Shown: positions 28,362 through 36,585 of the stretch, piece by piece
Numbering within the stretch: the first letter of the stretch is position 1
How the letters are laid out: each line of letters begins with the position of its first letter
Assembly (NCBI RefSeq): GCF_900107235.1
Contig: NZ_FNPF01000006.1
Span: 124,001-188,000 of the forward strand
DNA length: 64,000 nt
Reading direction: 5' to 3'
Source of the DNA: Citreimonas salinaria
GTDB taxonomy: Bacteria > Pseudomonadota > Alphaproteobacteria > Rhodobacterales > Rhodobacteraceae
Notes under the pieces: generated by a model
Databases searched by the model: none
Told to the model about the DNA's origin: nothing
What the model saw: only the letters and a program-made list of their open reading frames with translations
Program-made: the position numbers and the translations under genes

Positions 28362-29612
28362 TTACATCGCGTTGATCTCGACCGCGGTCTGCAGTTCCTG
28401 CACGGCGGTCTCGGCGTCGTACTCACCGTTGAAATGCGCGGTGATCACGTCGTACATGGCGTTCTTCACGGCCGCCGGGTTGGCATGGCCATGCGCCATC
28501 GAGCCGAACAGGTTGCCGGATTCGGCAGCCGCCTTGTACTCCGCGTAGCCCTGCTGGCCGCAGGCATCCAGTTCCGACACGTCGAGGTCGGTGCGCGCGG
28601 GGACCGAGCCCTTGACCTTGTTGAAGGCGATTTGGAACTCGGGGCTCAGGATCGCCTCGGCCAGTGCGGCCTGCTCGTCGCTGACGCCTTCGCCCTGGCT
28701 GAACATGGCGAACTGGTCGCTGTTGAACAGCACCTGGTCCTGCGTGCCGGGGAAGCGGAAGCACAGGAAGTCCTCGCCCGGCGTCTGACCCGCGTTGAGG
28801 AATTCGCCCTTGGCCCAGTCGCCCATCATCTGGAACGCGGCCTCGTCGTTGATGACCATGGCGCTTGCGAGGTTCCAGTCGCGACCCGAGAAGTTGTCGT
28901 CTACGAAACCGCGCAGCGTGGCCATGCGGTCGAAGACCTGTTTCATCGTGTCTGAACCCAGCGCTTCCATGTCCAGGTCGATCATGGTCTTCTGGTAGAA
29001 TTCAGGGCCGCCGGTGGCCATCAGCACCGCGTCGAACAGGGTGGCGTCCTGCCAGGCCTGGCCGCCATGCGCCAGCGCGACGTAGCCCGCCTCCTTCGCG
29101 GCCTCGAGGGCGGCGACGAACTCTTCCCAGCTCTGCGGCTGCTCGAGCCCCAGTTCTTCCATGATCGAGGCGTCGGCCCAGACCCAGTTGGTCGAGTGCA
29201 CGTTCACCGGCGCCGCGACCCACTGGTCCTCGTAGGTGGCGAAGCGCTGCAGAGCGTCGGGGATCACCTCGCCCCAGTTGTTTTCCTCGGCCAGCGCGTT
29301 GAGGTTCGCCAGCGCGCCTTCCTGCGCCCAGTCCTGAATGTCGAAGCCCAGCATCTGGACGGCCGTGGGGGCGTTGCCGCTGGTGACGCGTGCGCGCAGC
29401 ACGGTCATCGCCTGCGTGCCGCCGCCGCCCGCGACCGGCATGTCCTGCCAGCCGATGTCCTGGCCGGCCAGGTCTTCCTTCAGCACGTTGAGCGCCGCGG
29501 CCTCGCCGCCGGCGGTCCACCAGTGCAGGACCTCGACCTCTTGCGCCTGCGCGCCACCTGCGACCAGCGCGGCGGCCGCCACGGTGGCCTTGAAAGCGTT
29601 CGTCATCTTCAT
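28362..29612 (-). CDS. Sugar ABC transporter substrate-binding protein
   Basis: A 416-aa family 1 extracellular solute-binding protein. The signal peptide [23 protein letters not shown] is followed by the characteristic [19 protein letters not shown] start. The WWTxGGE motif is typical of binding proteins for glucose, mannose or related mono- and disaccharides. Later blocks include [29 protein letters not shown] and FRFPGT. Start ATG 29612 has GGGAGG upstream. It is the first gene of the operon. An operator-like palindrome is centred about 52 bp before the start codon, consistent with LacI control. The sugar cannot be named from sequence. Confidence 0.94.
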   Translation of the reverse strand: MKMTNAFKATVAAAALVAGGAQAQEVEVLHWWTAGGEAAALNVLKEDLAGQDIGWQDMPVAGGGGTQAMTVLRARVTSGNAPTAVQMLGFDIQDWAQEGALANLNALAEENNWGEVIPDALQRFATYEDQWVAAPVNVHSTNWVWADASIMEELGLEQPQSWEEFVAALEAAKEAGYVALAHGGQAWQDATLFDAVLMATGGPEFYQKTMIDLDMEALGSDTMKQVFDRMATLRGFVDDNFSGRDWNLASAMVINDEAAFQMMGDWAKGEFLNAGQTPGEDFLCFRFPGTQDQVLFNSDQFAMFSQGEGVSDEQAALAEAILSPEFQIAFNKVKGSVPARTDLDVSELDACGQQGYAEYKAAAESGNLFGSMAHGHANPAAVKNAMYDVITAHFNGEYDAETAVQELQTAVEINAM

Positions 29613-29656
29613 GGTATTCCTCCCGACCGTTGTGTCCATTATTCGGACTGCCGATA

Positions 29657-29670
29657 TTGAAACGTTACAA
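29657..29670. promoter_or_regulatory. LacI-type operator, transporter-operon side
   Basis: TTGAAACGTTACAA is a 14-bp near-palindrome with a central CG step, the usual architecture of LacI-family sites. It lies 45 bp upstream of the binding-protein start codon. It closely matches a second site at 29791-29804 on the regulator side. Confidence 0.75.
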
Positions 29671-29790
29671 CCCGGGGTGCTGTCAACCGGAATCCATTGT
29701 CCCGGTGGCACGCCTTCTTTCACGAAAACGCTGGGAGCGAAAAGCGAGAATTCTGCACCGCAGCGAAAAGCGTCGGCGGAAGACGCCGAG

Positions 29791-29804
29791 TTGTAACGAT
29801 ACAA
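29791..29804. promoter_or_regulatory. LacI-type operator, regulator side
   Basis: TTGTAACGATACAA is a 14-bp near-palindrome sharing TTG-AACG-ACAA with the site at 29657-29670. The centres are 134 bp apart. It lies 58 bp upstream of the lacI-family start at 29862, so it probably mediates autoregulation and could support looping with the other site. Confidence 0.75.
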
Positions 29805-29861
29805 GAACGGTGTATGGTGTCGTGATCCGACCCACTGTCGGAACCCGCAGTAGAGGCGACG

Positions 29862-30908
29862 ATGGCCGCGCAGAAGCTTGAGCCGCACACCAGGAAACGC
29901 AAGGCGAAGCCGACCCTGCGCACGATCGCCGAGGCGACGGGCTTTGCCGTGACCACCGTGTCGCGCGCTCTGGCCGGCGACGAACGCATCGCGCAATCGA
30001 CACGCGACACCGTGGCCGAGGCCGCGCGCCGGCTGGGCTACGTGCCCGACCGCGCCGCCCGCCGGCTGCGCACCGGGCGCACGCAGGTCGTGTCGTTGCT
30101 GCTCAACACGCGCCACGAATTCCTGGGCTTCACGCACGAGATGCTATCCGGCATCACCGAAGGGCTGCGCGGCACCGGTTTCGCCGTCTCCGTCGTGCCC
30201 GAATCGCTGGACGAGGACCGCGTCGCCACCGTCCGCTCGATCCTGCGCAACCGGCTGTCCGACGGCGTCCTGATGACCCGGACCGAGGTGTTCGACCCGC
30301 GCGTGCGCCTGCTGCTCGAGGAAGGCTTTCCCTTCGTCAGCCACGGCCGGACCGAGTTCTCCACGCCCCACCCCTGGGTCGACTACGACAACGAAGCCTT
30401 CGCCCGCGCCGCGGTGCGCCGGCTGGTGGCGCGGGGTCGTCGCCGCATCGGGATCATCCTGCCCGAGGCGCGCTACACCTTCTCGCAGCACTTGCGCTAT
30501 GGTTTCATATCGGCCGCCGCCGAGACGGGCGTCGCGCACGAGATATTCCCGGACCTGTCGCTGGACACCCCGACCGAACGGATCGCCGCCCACCTGCGCG
30601 ACCGCATGTCGCGGCCCGATGCGCCCGACGGCTATGTCTGCGTGGGCGAGGAGATGGCGCTGGCGACCCTGGGCGCGCTGGCCGATTGCGGGCAGGTGCC
30701 CGGTCGCGACGTCGACGTGATCGCCAAGCGCGCCTCGCCGATCTTCGACTCGGTCCGCCCGCGGATCGAGACCGCCTACGAAGACCTGCGCGCCACCGGG
30801 CGGGTCATGGCGCAGATGCTGCTCAAGCGCATGGACGGGGCGCCGCCGGAGGCGCTCAACCACCTGTTCCAGCCGGAACAGGCGTTCATGGGCCCTACCG
30901 GCCACTGA
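29862..30908 (+). CDS. LacI-family regulator, divergent from the sugar operon
   Basis: A 348-aa LacI/GalR-type repressor with a basic N-terminal extension (about residues 1-17, HTRKRKAKP). The helix-turn-helix is [20 protein letters not shown], with a hinge near residues 60-70 and a full ligand-binding domain. The ligand domain ends unusually, without the common VGFDD motif; it has [14 protein letters not shown] instead, close to the AglR-like branch (tentative). It is divergent from the ten-gene operon across 249 bp with two matched operators, so it is the prime candidate regulator. Its 3' end overlaps the convergent enoyl-CoA hydratase gene by 14 bp. Confidence 0.93.
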   Translation: MAAQKLEPHTRKRKAKPTLRTIAEATGFAVTTVSRALAGDERIAQSTRDTVAEAARRLGYVPDRAARRLRTGRTQVVSLLLNTRHEFLGFTHEMLSGITEGLRGTGFAVSVVPESLDEDRVATVRSILRNRLSDGVLMTRTEVFDPRVRLLLEEGFPFVSHGRTEFSTPHPWVDYDNEAFARAAVRRLVARGRRRIGIILPEARYTFSQHLRYGFISAAAETGVAHEIFPDLSLDTPTERIAAHLRDRMSRPDAPDGYVCVGEEMALATLGALADCGQVPGRDVDVIAKRASPIFDSVRPRIETAYEDLRATGRVMAQMLLKRMDGAPPEALNHLFQPEQAFMGPTGH

Positions 30909-31662
30909 ACTCCGGGGGACGCTTTGCGCCGAACGCGGCGACCCCCTCGGCGCGATCCTCAGCTGCGCCGGCCGCGGCCGATCCCAGCGCCTCGATCGCC
31001 GCGGCGCGATCCTCGTCCGCGGCGGCGTGGATCATCGCCTTGGCGATCTCGACCGCGCGGGGCGACAGCCCGGCGGACCTTTCGGCCATGGCGAAGGCGA
31101 TTGCTGTCGGATCGTCGGCGACCTCGGCCGCGAACCCCAGGGCCAGCGCCCGTTCGGCCGGGATGCGGCGCCCGAACAATGCCATCTCCTTGACCGCGGG
31201 TTCACCGATCAGGCGCACCAGCCGCTGCGTGCCCGACCAGCCCGGCACGATGCCGAGGCCCGTCTCGGGCAGGGCCAGCGTCGCTCGCGGACCGAGGACG
31301 CGCGCGTCGCAGGCCGCCGCCAGTTCCAGCCCGCCGCCGAAGGCATGGGCGTAAATCGCCGCCACGGTCGGCTTGGCCAGCCGCGCCAGCCGGTCGAAGG
31401 CGCGATGCCCCGCGCGCACCCAGTGCCGGGCGAAGTCGCGCGGCGAATAGCCGCCCCATTCGGCGATGTCGGCCCCCGCGCAGAAGGCGCGCGCGGGCTC
31501 GGCGCTCAGAACCACGGCGCGGATCACATCGTCACGCTCGATCGCGTCGCAATGCGCCACCAAGGCGTTGAGCATCGCCATGCTCAGCGCGTTGAGCTTG
31601 CCGGGGTTGTCCAGCCGCAACTCGGCCACCTCGCCGCGCCGGATCAGGTGGACGCCGCTCAC
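30895..31662 (-). CDS. Enoyl-CoA hydratase/isomerase family protein
   Basis: A 255-aa crotonase-fold enzyme. The oxyanion-hole region is AFCAGADIAEWGGY, and the two catalytic glutamates of the family are in GGGLELAAACDARV and LPETGLGIVPGWSGTQRL. It therefore looks like an active hydratase rather than a degenerate member. The GTG start at 31662 overlaps the CoA-transferase stop (GTGA), which indicates translational coupling. It is the last gene of a three-gene operon (Gfo/Idh oxidoreductase, CoA-transferase, hydratase). It probably hydrates an enoyl-CoA made from the acid activated by the transferase. Confidence 0.92.
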   Translation of the reverse strand: MSGVHLIRRGEVAELRLDNPGKLNALSMAMLNALVAHCDAIERDDVIRAVVLSAEPARAFCAGADIAEWGGYSPRDFARHWVRAGHRAFDRLARLAKPTVAAIYAHAFGGGLELAAACDARVLGPRATLALPETGLGIVPGWSGTQRLVRLIGEPAVKEMALFGRRIPAERALALGFAAEVADDPTAIAFAMAERSAGLSPRAVEIAKAMIHAAADEDRAAAIEALGSAAAGAAEDRAEGVAAFGAKRPPEFSGR

Positions 31663-33230
31663 AGGTCCAGCCCCATCGGCTGCTCGGCCAGCAGGGCCTT
31701 GCACATCGGCCGGGCCTCGGGGGCGATCCGCACGCGCCCGCCGCTCGCGTCGACGATGTCGCGGCGCCCATCGATGCCGGGCATGATCTCGACCGCGGTC
31801 AGCCCGTTCCCGGTCGCGCGCATAACGCAGCGCTCGGTGACGTACAGAACGTCCTGCCCGGTCTCGCGCGCCCGCGTCCCCGAGAAGGTGACGTGCTCGA
31901 CCGCCTCGACGATCTTGGTGAACCGCCCCGGCCGGGTGACGCGCAGCCCGTGGGCGCTCAGCTCGAACTCGGCGCCCGCCTCGAACAGACCCGAGAAGAC
32001 GATCTTCTTGGCGTGGGCCGTGATGTCGACGAAGCCGCCGCAGCCGGCCGTCAGGTAGGGCTTCTTGCCCAGCTTAGAGACGTTGACGTTGCCGTCCACG
32101 TCGATCTCGAGGAAGGACAGGAACGACATGTCGAAGCCGCCGCCCTGGAAATACGTGAATTGCTGCGGCGAGGGCATGTAGGCCTCGGCGTTCGACGCGC
32201 AGCCGAAGGCGAAGTCCAGCAGCGGCATGCCGCCCGTTGCCCCCTGTTCGATGGCCCAGGTCACCGCCTGCGGGTGCCCGGCCTCGAGCAAGATGCGCGG
32301 CACCAGCGCCGAGATGCCGAAGCCCAGGTTCGCGGTCTGGCCGTGGCGCAACTCCATCGCGGCGCGGCGGGCGACGATCTTCTCGATCCCGTAGGGGGCG
32401 GGGGTGAAGCTGTCCCACGGGCGCGCGATCTCGCCCGAGATCGCCGGGTCGTGCAGCGTCTCGGTGGTCTGCATCTGGTCGGGCGCCTCGACCACCAGGT
32501 CCACTAGGTGGCCCGGCACGCGCACTTCATGCGCGCGCAGGCTTCCGGCGGCGGTGATGCGCTTGACCTGCGCGATCACCAGCCCGCCGTGGTTGCGCAC
32601 GGCGACGGCCTGTTCCAGCCCGCCCAGATAGGCGCCCTCGTGCTCGTAGGTCAGGTTGCCGCGGGTGTCGGCGGTGGTGGCGCGGATGATCGCCACGTTC
32701 GGCACGATGTTGGGAAAATGCAGCCATGTCTCGCTGCCCATGTCCTGCCGGTGCACGATCGGGCGCGCGGCGGCGGCCTCGTTCATCGCGCAGCCCTGCC
32801 GCTTGGGGTCTACGAACGTATCCAGCCCCACCTGCGTCAGCACGCCGGGCCGGCGTGCGGCCACGTCGCGATGCATGTCGAACAGGATGCCCGACGGCAC
32901 GTTGTAGGCCGCGACGCGGTTCTCGGTCAGCATCTTCCAGATCTCGGGCATCGGCAGCGACGACGGCCCCGAGGGGTAGGACCCGGCCAGGATCGTCGAC
33001 AGCAGGCCGTCCTTCGCAATGTGGTCGATCCCCTTGATGCCGTACATGTCGCCCGCCGCGATCGGGTGCAGCGTGGTCAGGTCGCGCGGATGGCCCTCCG
33101 CCTCAAACCGCGCGCCGATGGCTTTCAGCACCGCGTCCGGGCAGCCCAGCCCCGAGGACGACGATACGGTGACCACCGCGCCGTCCTTGATCCGCGATAC
33201 GGCCTCGGCGGCAGAGACAATCTTGCCCAT
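31659..33230 (-). CDS. Acyl-CoA:acetate/3-ketoacid CoA-transferase (fused alpha-beta)
   Basis: A 523-aa family I CoA-transferase with both subunit halves in one chain, like propionate CoA-transferase/YdiF. The N-terminal half has TVSSSSGLGCPDAVLKAIG. The catalytic glutamate is Glu328 in the block EQGATGGMPL, matching the E(S/N)GxxGG-type motif. FGCASNAEAYMPSPQQFTYF follows, as in YdiF-type enzymes. It activates a short-chain carboxylate by transferring CoA from acetyl-CoA or similar. It is 3 bp downstream of the Gfo/Idh gene and overlaps the hydratase gene. Confidence 0.93.
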   Translation of the reverse strand: MGKIVSAAEAVSRIKDGAVVTVSSSSGLGCPDAVLKAIGARFEAEGHPRDLTTLHPIAAGDMYGIKGIDHIAKDGLLSTILAGSYPSGPSSLPMPEIWKMLTENRVAAYNVPSGILFDMHRDVAARRPGVLTQVGLDTFVDPKRQGCAMNEAAAARPIVHRQDMGSETWLHFPNIVPNVAIIRATTADTRGNLTYEHEGAYLGGLEQAVAVRNHGGLVIAQVKRITAAGSLRAHEVRVPGHLVDLVVEAPDQMQTTETLHDPAISGEIARPWDSFTPAPYGIEKIVARRAAMELRHGQTANLGFGISALVPRILLEAGHPQAVTWAIEQGATGGMPLLDFAFGCASNAEAYMPSPQQFTYFQGGGFDMSFLSFLEIDVDGNVNVSKLGKKPYLTAGCGGFVDITAHAKKIVFSGLFEAGAEFELSAHGLRVTRPGRFTKIVEAVEHVTFSGTRARETGQDVLYVTERCVMRATGNGLTAVEIMPGIDGRRDIVDASGGRVRIAPEARPMCKALLAEQPMGLDL

Positions 33231-33233
33231 TCC

Positions 33234-34232
33234 TCAGACTCCGTAATCGATCTTCTGCGCCGTCCCCGTGCGCGCGGCCTCGCGCACGGCCAGCGCCACG
33301 GCCAGCGACTTCACGCCGTCCCAGCCATCGGCCGACGGGCGGCCTTGGCCACGCACGGCCGCCTCGAACAGGCCCATAGAGCGTTCGTAGAGGTCGTGGG
33401 TGTCGTAGGGGATGTCATGCGTACCCTCCGGGTCCGTCAGTGTGACCGTCCCCTTGGGGTCCTGTGTCATCACGCCGCGCGCGACCACCGACCCCTCGGT
33501 GCCGTGGATCTCGATCCCCGTCCCGGCGAAAGGGTGCGTGAAGCTTTCATGCGTCGACACCATCGCGCCCGAGGGCATCTTCCAGATCGACATGGCGCTG
33601 TCCTCGACCCCGTGGCCCAGCCCCGAATTCGTCATCTGCGCGACCACCTCGACCGGGTCCTCGCCCAGGTGGAAGCGGACGGTGTCGGCGTCGTGCACCG
33701 TGATGTCGGGGATCACCCCGCCGCCGGCGGCGGCGTCGCTGATGCGCCAGCCGCGCAGCGCCCCGGGCAGGCTGACCGCGTGGAACACCCGCACCGACAG
33801 GATCGGACCCAGCCGGCCCGACGACACCAGTTCCCGGATCGCCAGGTGCGAGCCGGCATTGCGCAAATGGTGGTTCGTTGCGAAAACCACGCCCGCCTGT
33901 TCGGCCGCGCGCACCATCCGCACCGCGTCGGCCACGCTCATCGCCAGCGGCTTCTCGCACAGCACGTGCTTGCCGGCCGCAATCGCCGCCAGCGCCTGCT
34001 CGCAATGCTTCTCGTTCGTGGTCGAGATGTAGACCGCGTCGCAATCCGCCTCGGCCAGCAGCGTGTCGAGGTCGTCGAAGAACCGGTCGATGCCGTGGGT
34101 CTCGGCATAGGCCGCGCCGCGCTGCGCATCGGCGCTGAGCACCGCCGTCACTGCGCCGCCGGGCTGCGCGCGGAACGCCCGGATCATGTACCCTGCCGCG
34201 ATCCTGCTTGCCCCGACCAGTGCCCATTTCAT
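33234..34232 (-). CDS. Gfo/Idh/MocA-family NAD(P)-dependent oxidoreductase
   Basis: A 332-aa oxidoreductase. The N-terminal Rossmann fold begins MKWALVGASRIAAGYMI and carries the family motif HVLCEKPLAMS with the catalytic-region Lys. The C-terminal alpha/beta domain includes GGGVIPDITVHDADTVRF with an HDxD motif near the active site. Start ATG 34232 has GAAGGAG upstream. Members oxidise sugars, inositols or their derivatives. It heads the operon that continues with a CoA-transferase and an enoyl-CoA hydratase, an uncommon mixture of sugar and acyl-CoA chemistry. A 12-bp palindrome lies 39 bp upstream. Confidence 0.92.
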   Translation of the reverse strand: MKWALVGASRIAAGYMIRAFRAQPGGAVTAVLSADAQRGAAYAETHGIDRFFDDLDTLLAEADCDAVYISTTNEKHCEQALAAIAAGKHVLCEKPLAMSVADAVRMVRAAEQAGVVFATNHHLRNAGSHLAIRELVSSGRLGPILSVRVFHAVSLPGALRGWRISDAAAGGGVIPDITVHDADTVRFHLGEDPVEVVAQMTNSGLGHGVEDSAMSIWKMPSGAMVSTHESFTHPFAGTGIEIHGTEGSVVARGVMTQDPKGTVTLTDPEGTHDIPYDTHDLYERSMGLFEAAVRGQGRPSADGWDGVKSLAVALAVREAARTGTAQKIDYGV

Positions 34233-34270
34233 CCGCGACTCTCCTTCGGAAACGTCGCGCGAAGCATCCA

Positions 34271-34282
34271 TGGAACGTTCCA
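34271..34282. promoter_or_regulatory. Perfect palindrome, probable LacI-type operator
   Basis: TGGAACGTTCCA is a perfect 12-bp palindrome with the AACGTT core shared with the site at 29657. It lies 39 bp upstream of the Gfo/Idh start codon, suggesting control of that three-gene operon by one of the two nearby LacI-family regulators. Confidence 0.65.
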
Positions 34283-34410
34283 AAAACGCAAGCGCGCGAT
34301 GGTTGGGCATCTTCTGCCGCGAAATTTGACCCGCGAAGCGGACGGGGCAGAGCCCCTTGGCGTCGGCGCAGGAAGGTGCCCACGCTTCCGGTCAAGCAGG
34401 GGGCGCCGAA

Positions 34411-34442
34411 ACGAAAGCGGCCCCGCCCGAAGGCGAGGCCGC
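34411..34442 (-). terminator. Intrinsic terminator of the xdh-ABC transporter operon
   Basis: On the minus strand an 11-bp stem (GCGGCCTCGCC / GGCGGGGCCGC, one U-G pair) closes a TTCG tetraloop and is followed by TTTCGTTT. It begins 22 bp after the stop of the BMP-type binding-protein gene. Confidence 0.88.
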
Positions 34443-34464
34443 GATGCGCGCCGGTGGCGTGCGT

Positions 34465-35541
34465 TCAGTTCGGGATTTCGCCCGTCAGGCCCTCGACGTA
34501 GAAGTCCATGCCCAGCAGCGTCTCGTCGTCGGCGGTCTCACCCTCGGCAAGCCAGACCGAGCCGTCCTGGCGGTTGATCGGGCCGGTGAAGGGGTGGTAA
34601 TCGCCCGACGCGATCCGGTCCTTGAGATCCAGCGCTTCGGCCTTCACGTCCTCGGGCACCGCATCGGTGATCTGGCCGATCTCGACCATGCCTTCGTCGA
34701 TCCCGTGCCAGACCTGCTGGCTTTCCCAAGTGCCGTCGATCACAGCCTGCACGCGGTCGATGTAGTAGGGCGCCCAGTTGTCGATGATCGACGACACCCG
34801 CGGCTTGGGCGCGTATTCCTCCATGTCCGAGGCCTGCCCGAAGGTGATCACGTTGCCTGCTTCCTGCGCGGCGGCCTGCGGCGCGGTCGAGTCGGTGTGC
34901 TGAAGGATCACGTCATTGCCGTTCTCGATCAGCGCGCGCGCGGCGTCGGCCTCTTTCGCGGGGTCGAACCAGGTATAGGCCCAGACCACGTTGAACTCGA
35001 CGTCCGGGTTCGCCTTCTTGGCGTGGATGTAGGCGCTGTTGATGCCGCGGATGACCTCGGGGATCGGGAAGGACGCGATGTATCCGACCTTGTTGGTCTC
35101 GGTCATCTTGCCGGCGATGTGGCCCTGGATCGCGCGGCCTTCGTAGAAGCGCGCGGAATAGGTGCTGACGTTGTCGGCCGTCTTGTAGCCGGTGGCGTGC
35201 TCGAACTTCACGTCCGGGAATTTCTCGGCCACGGCGATGGTCGGCTCCATGTAGCCGAAGGACGTGGTGAAGATGATGTCGGCACCGGACAGCGCCATCT
35301 GGGTGATCGCGCGCTCGGCGTCGGCGCCTTCGGGCACGCTTTCCTGATAGATCGTCTCGACCTTGTCGCCGAAATGCCCTTCCACGGCCTGGCGGGCCTG
35401 GTCGTGCTCGTAGGTCCAGCCGCCGTCGCCGACGGGACCCACATAGATGAAGCCGGCCTTGACCGGGTCGTCCTGCGCGAATGCCGCGGGCGCGAAGGCC
35501 ATCGACAACGCGGCCGTGGTAAGAAGCGTTCTTCTGAGCAT
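34465..35541 (-). CDS. BMP-family ABC substrate-binding protein (nucleoside/purine type)
   Basis: A 358-aa basic-membrane-protein (PnrA/BMP) family binding protein. The signal peptide is MLRRTLLTTAALSMAFAPAAFA. The mature start is VKAGFIYVGPVGDGGWTYEHDQAR, the family's typical opening with a conserved Trp and acidic residues that bind the ligand. Members bind purine nucleosides or related bases. No lipobox is present, so it is a soluble periplasmic protein. It is the last gene of the operon that begins with xdhA, and an intrinsic terminator follows. The neighbouring xanthine dehydrogenase suggests that it captures xanthine, hypoxanthine, urate precursors or purine nucleosides. Confidence 0.92.
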   Translation of the reverse strand: MLRRTLLTTAALSMAFAPAAFAQDDPVKAGFIYVGPVGDGGWTYEHDQARQAVEGHFGDKVETIYQESVPEGADAERAITQMALSGADIIFTTSFGYMEPTIAVAEKFPDVKFEHATGYKTADNVSTYSARFYEGRAIQGHIAGKMTETNKVGYIASFPIPEVIRGINSAYIHAKKANPDVEFNVVWAYTWFDPAKEADAARALIENGNDVILQHTDSTAPQAAAQEAGNVITFGQASDMEEYAPKPRVSSIIDNWAPYYIDRVQAVIDGTWESQQVWHGIDEGMVEIGQITDAVPEDVKAEALDLKDRIASGDYHPFTGPINRQDGSVWLAEGETADDETLLGMDFYVEGLTGEIPN

Positions 35542-35585
35542 TTGATCTTCCCTCTCTGTTGGATCGTTGCTTTTGCCCGGATCAT

Positions 35586-35635
35586 CGCCGCTTCGCGGGG
35601 GGCGGAGCAAGGCCGATCTGGCCCGCGAAGCGGCG
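35586..35635 (-). repeat. 14-bp inverted repeat between permease and binding-protein genes
   Basis: CGCCGCTTCGCGGG (35586-35599) pairs perfectly with CCCGCGAAGCGGCG (35622-35635) over a 22-nt loop, in the 117-bp gap between the permease and the BMP gene. It could protect the distal binding-protein mRNA from decay or attenuate transcription. Confidence 0.65.
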
Positions 35636-35658
35636 GTCGCCGGAAAACGCCGCGCGTA

Positions 35659-36585
35659 TCAGCGCGACGCGTGGAACGGCCGCCCCAGCGAGGCCGGCGC
35701 GCCGTGTACGCCGCGGGCCGAGATCACGACCAGCACGATGATCGTCACCACGTAGGGCGAGGCCGACAGCAGCGCCACCGGCACCCCGGCGCCCGCCGCC
35801 TGCAGGTTCAGCTGCAGCACGGTGACCCCCCCGAACAGGTACGCGCCGATCAGCACGCGGCCCGCCCGCCAGCTCGCGAAGACCACGATCGCCAGCGCGA
35901 TCCAGCCTGCGCCGGCGGTCATGCCCTCGGTCCACTGCGGCACGCGCACCAGGCTCAGGTATGCGCCGCCCAGGCCGGCGCAGGCGCCGCCGAACACGAT
36001 CGCGCACAGCCGCACCACGACGACCTTGTAGCCAAGCGCGTGCGCGCTGTGGTGGCTTTCGCCGACCGCGCGCAGGATCAGCCCTGCGCGGGTGAACTTC
36101 AGGAAGGCCCAGACCGCCAGCACCAGAAGAAGGCTCAGGTAGACCATGGCGTCGTGCGCGAACAGCATCCGCCCCAGCACCGGCAGGTCGCCCAGCACGG
36201 GGATGTCCAGCTTCGGCAGGGTGGGCGACTTCATCCCCTCGTAGGGCTTGCCGATCAGCGCCGACAGGCCCAGCCCCGCCAGCGTCAGGCCCAGCCCCGT
36301 CGCCACCTGGTTCGACAGCGTCACCTGCGTCAGCACACCGAAGACCAGCGCCAGCGCCGCCGAGGCGCAGGCCGCCGCGGCAAAGCCCGTGACCGCGCTG
36401 CCGGTATTGACCGCCAGGGCAAAGCCCACCACCGCGCCGGTGATCATCATGCCCTCGACGCCAAGATTGAGCACGCCGGATTTCTCGACCACCATCTCGC
36501 CGATGGCGGCCAGCAGGATCGGCGTCGCCGACACCATGATCGAAGCGATCAGCAGGATCGGGGAGATCGAGCTCAGGTCCATCAT
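35659..36585 (-). CDS. ABC permease, nucleoside/purine importer (NupQ/YufQ type)
   Basis: A 308-aa branched-chain-amino-acid/nucleoside type permease with about eight to ten hydrophobic helices. The stretch GEMVVEKSGVLNLGVEGMMITGA is the hallmark of this permease class, and GLILRAVGESHHSAHALGYKV is the cytoplasmic coupling region. Its ATG overlaps the stop of the companion permease gene. It works with the BMP-family binding protein and the double ATPase. Confidence 0.93.
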   Translation of the reverse strand: MMDLSSISPILLIASIMVSATPILLAAIGEMVVEKSGVLNLGVEGMMITGAVVGFALAVNTGSAVTGFAAAACASAALALVFGVLTQVTLSNQVATGLGLTLAGLGLSALIGKPYEGMKSPTLPKLDIPVLGDLPVLGRMLFAHDAMVYLSLLLVLAVWAFLKFTRAGLILRAVGESHHSAHALGYKVVVVRLCAIVFGGACAGLGGAYLSLVRVPQWTEGMTAGAGWIALAIVVFASWRAGRVLIGAYLFGGVTVLQLNLQAAGAGVPVALLSASPYVVTIIVLVVISARGVHGAPASLGRPFHASR

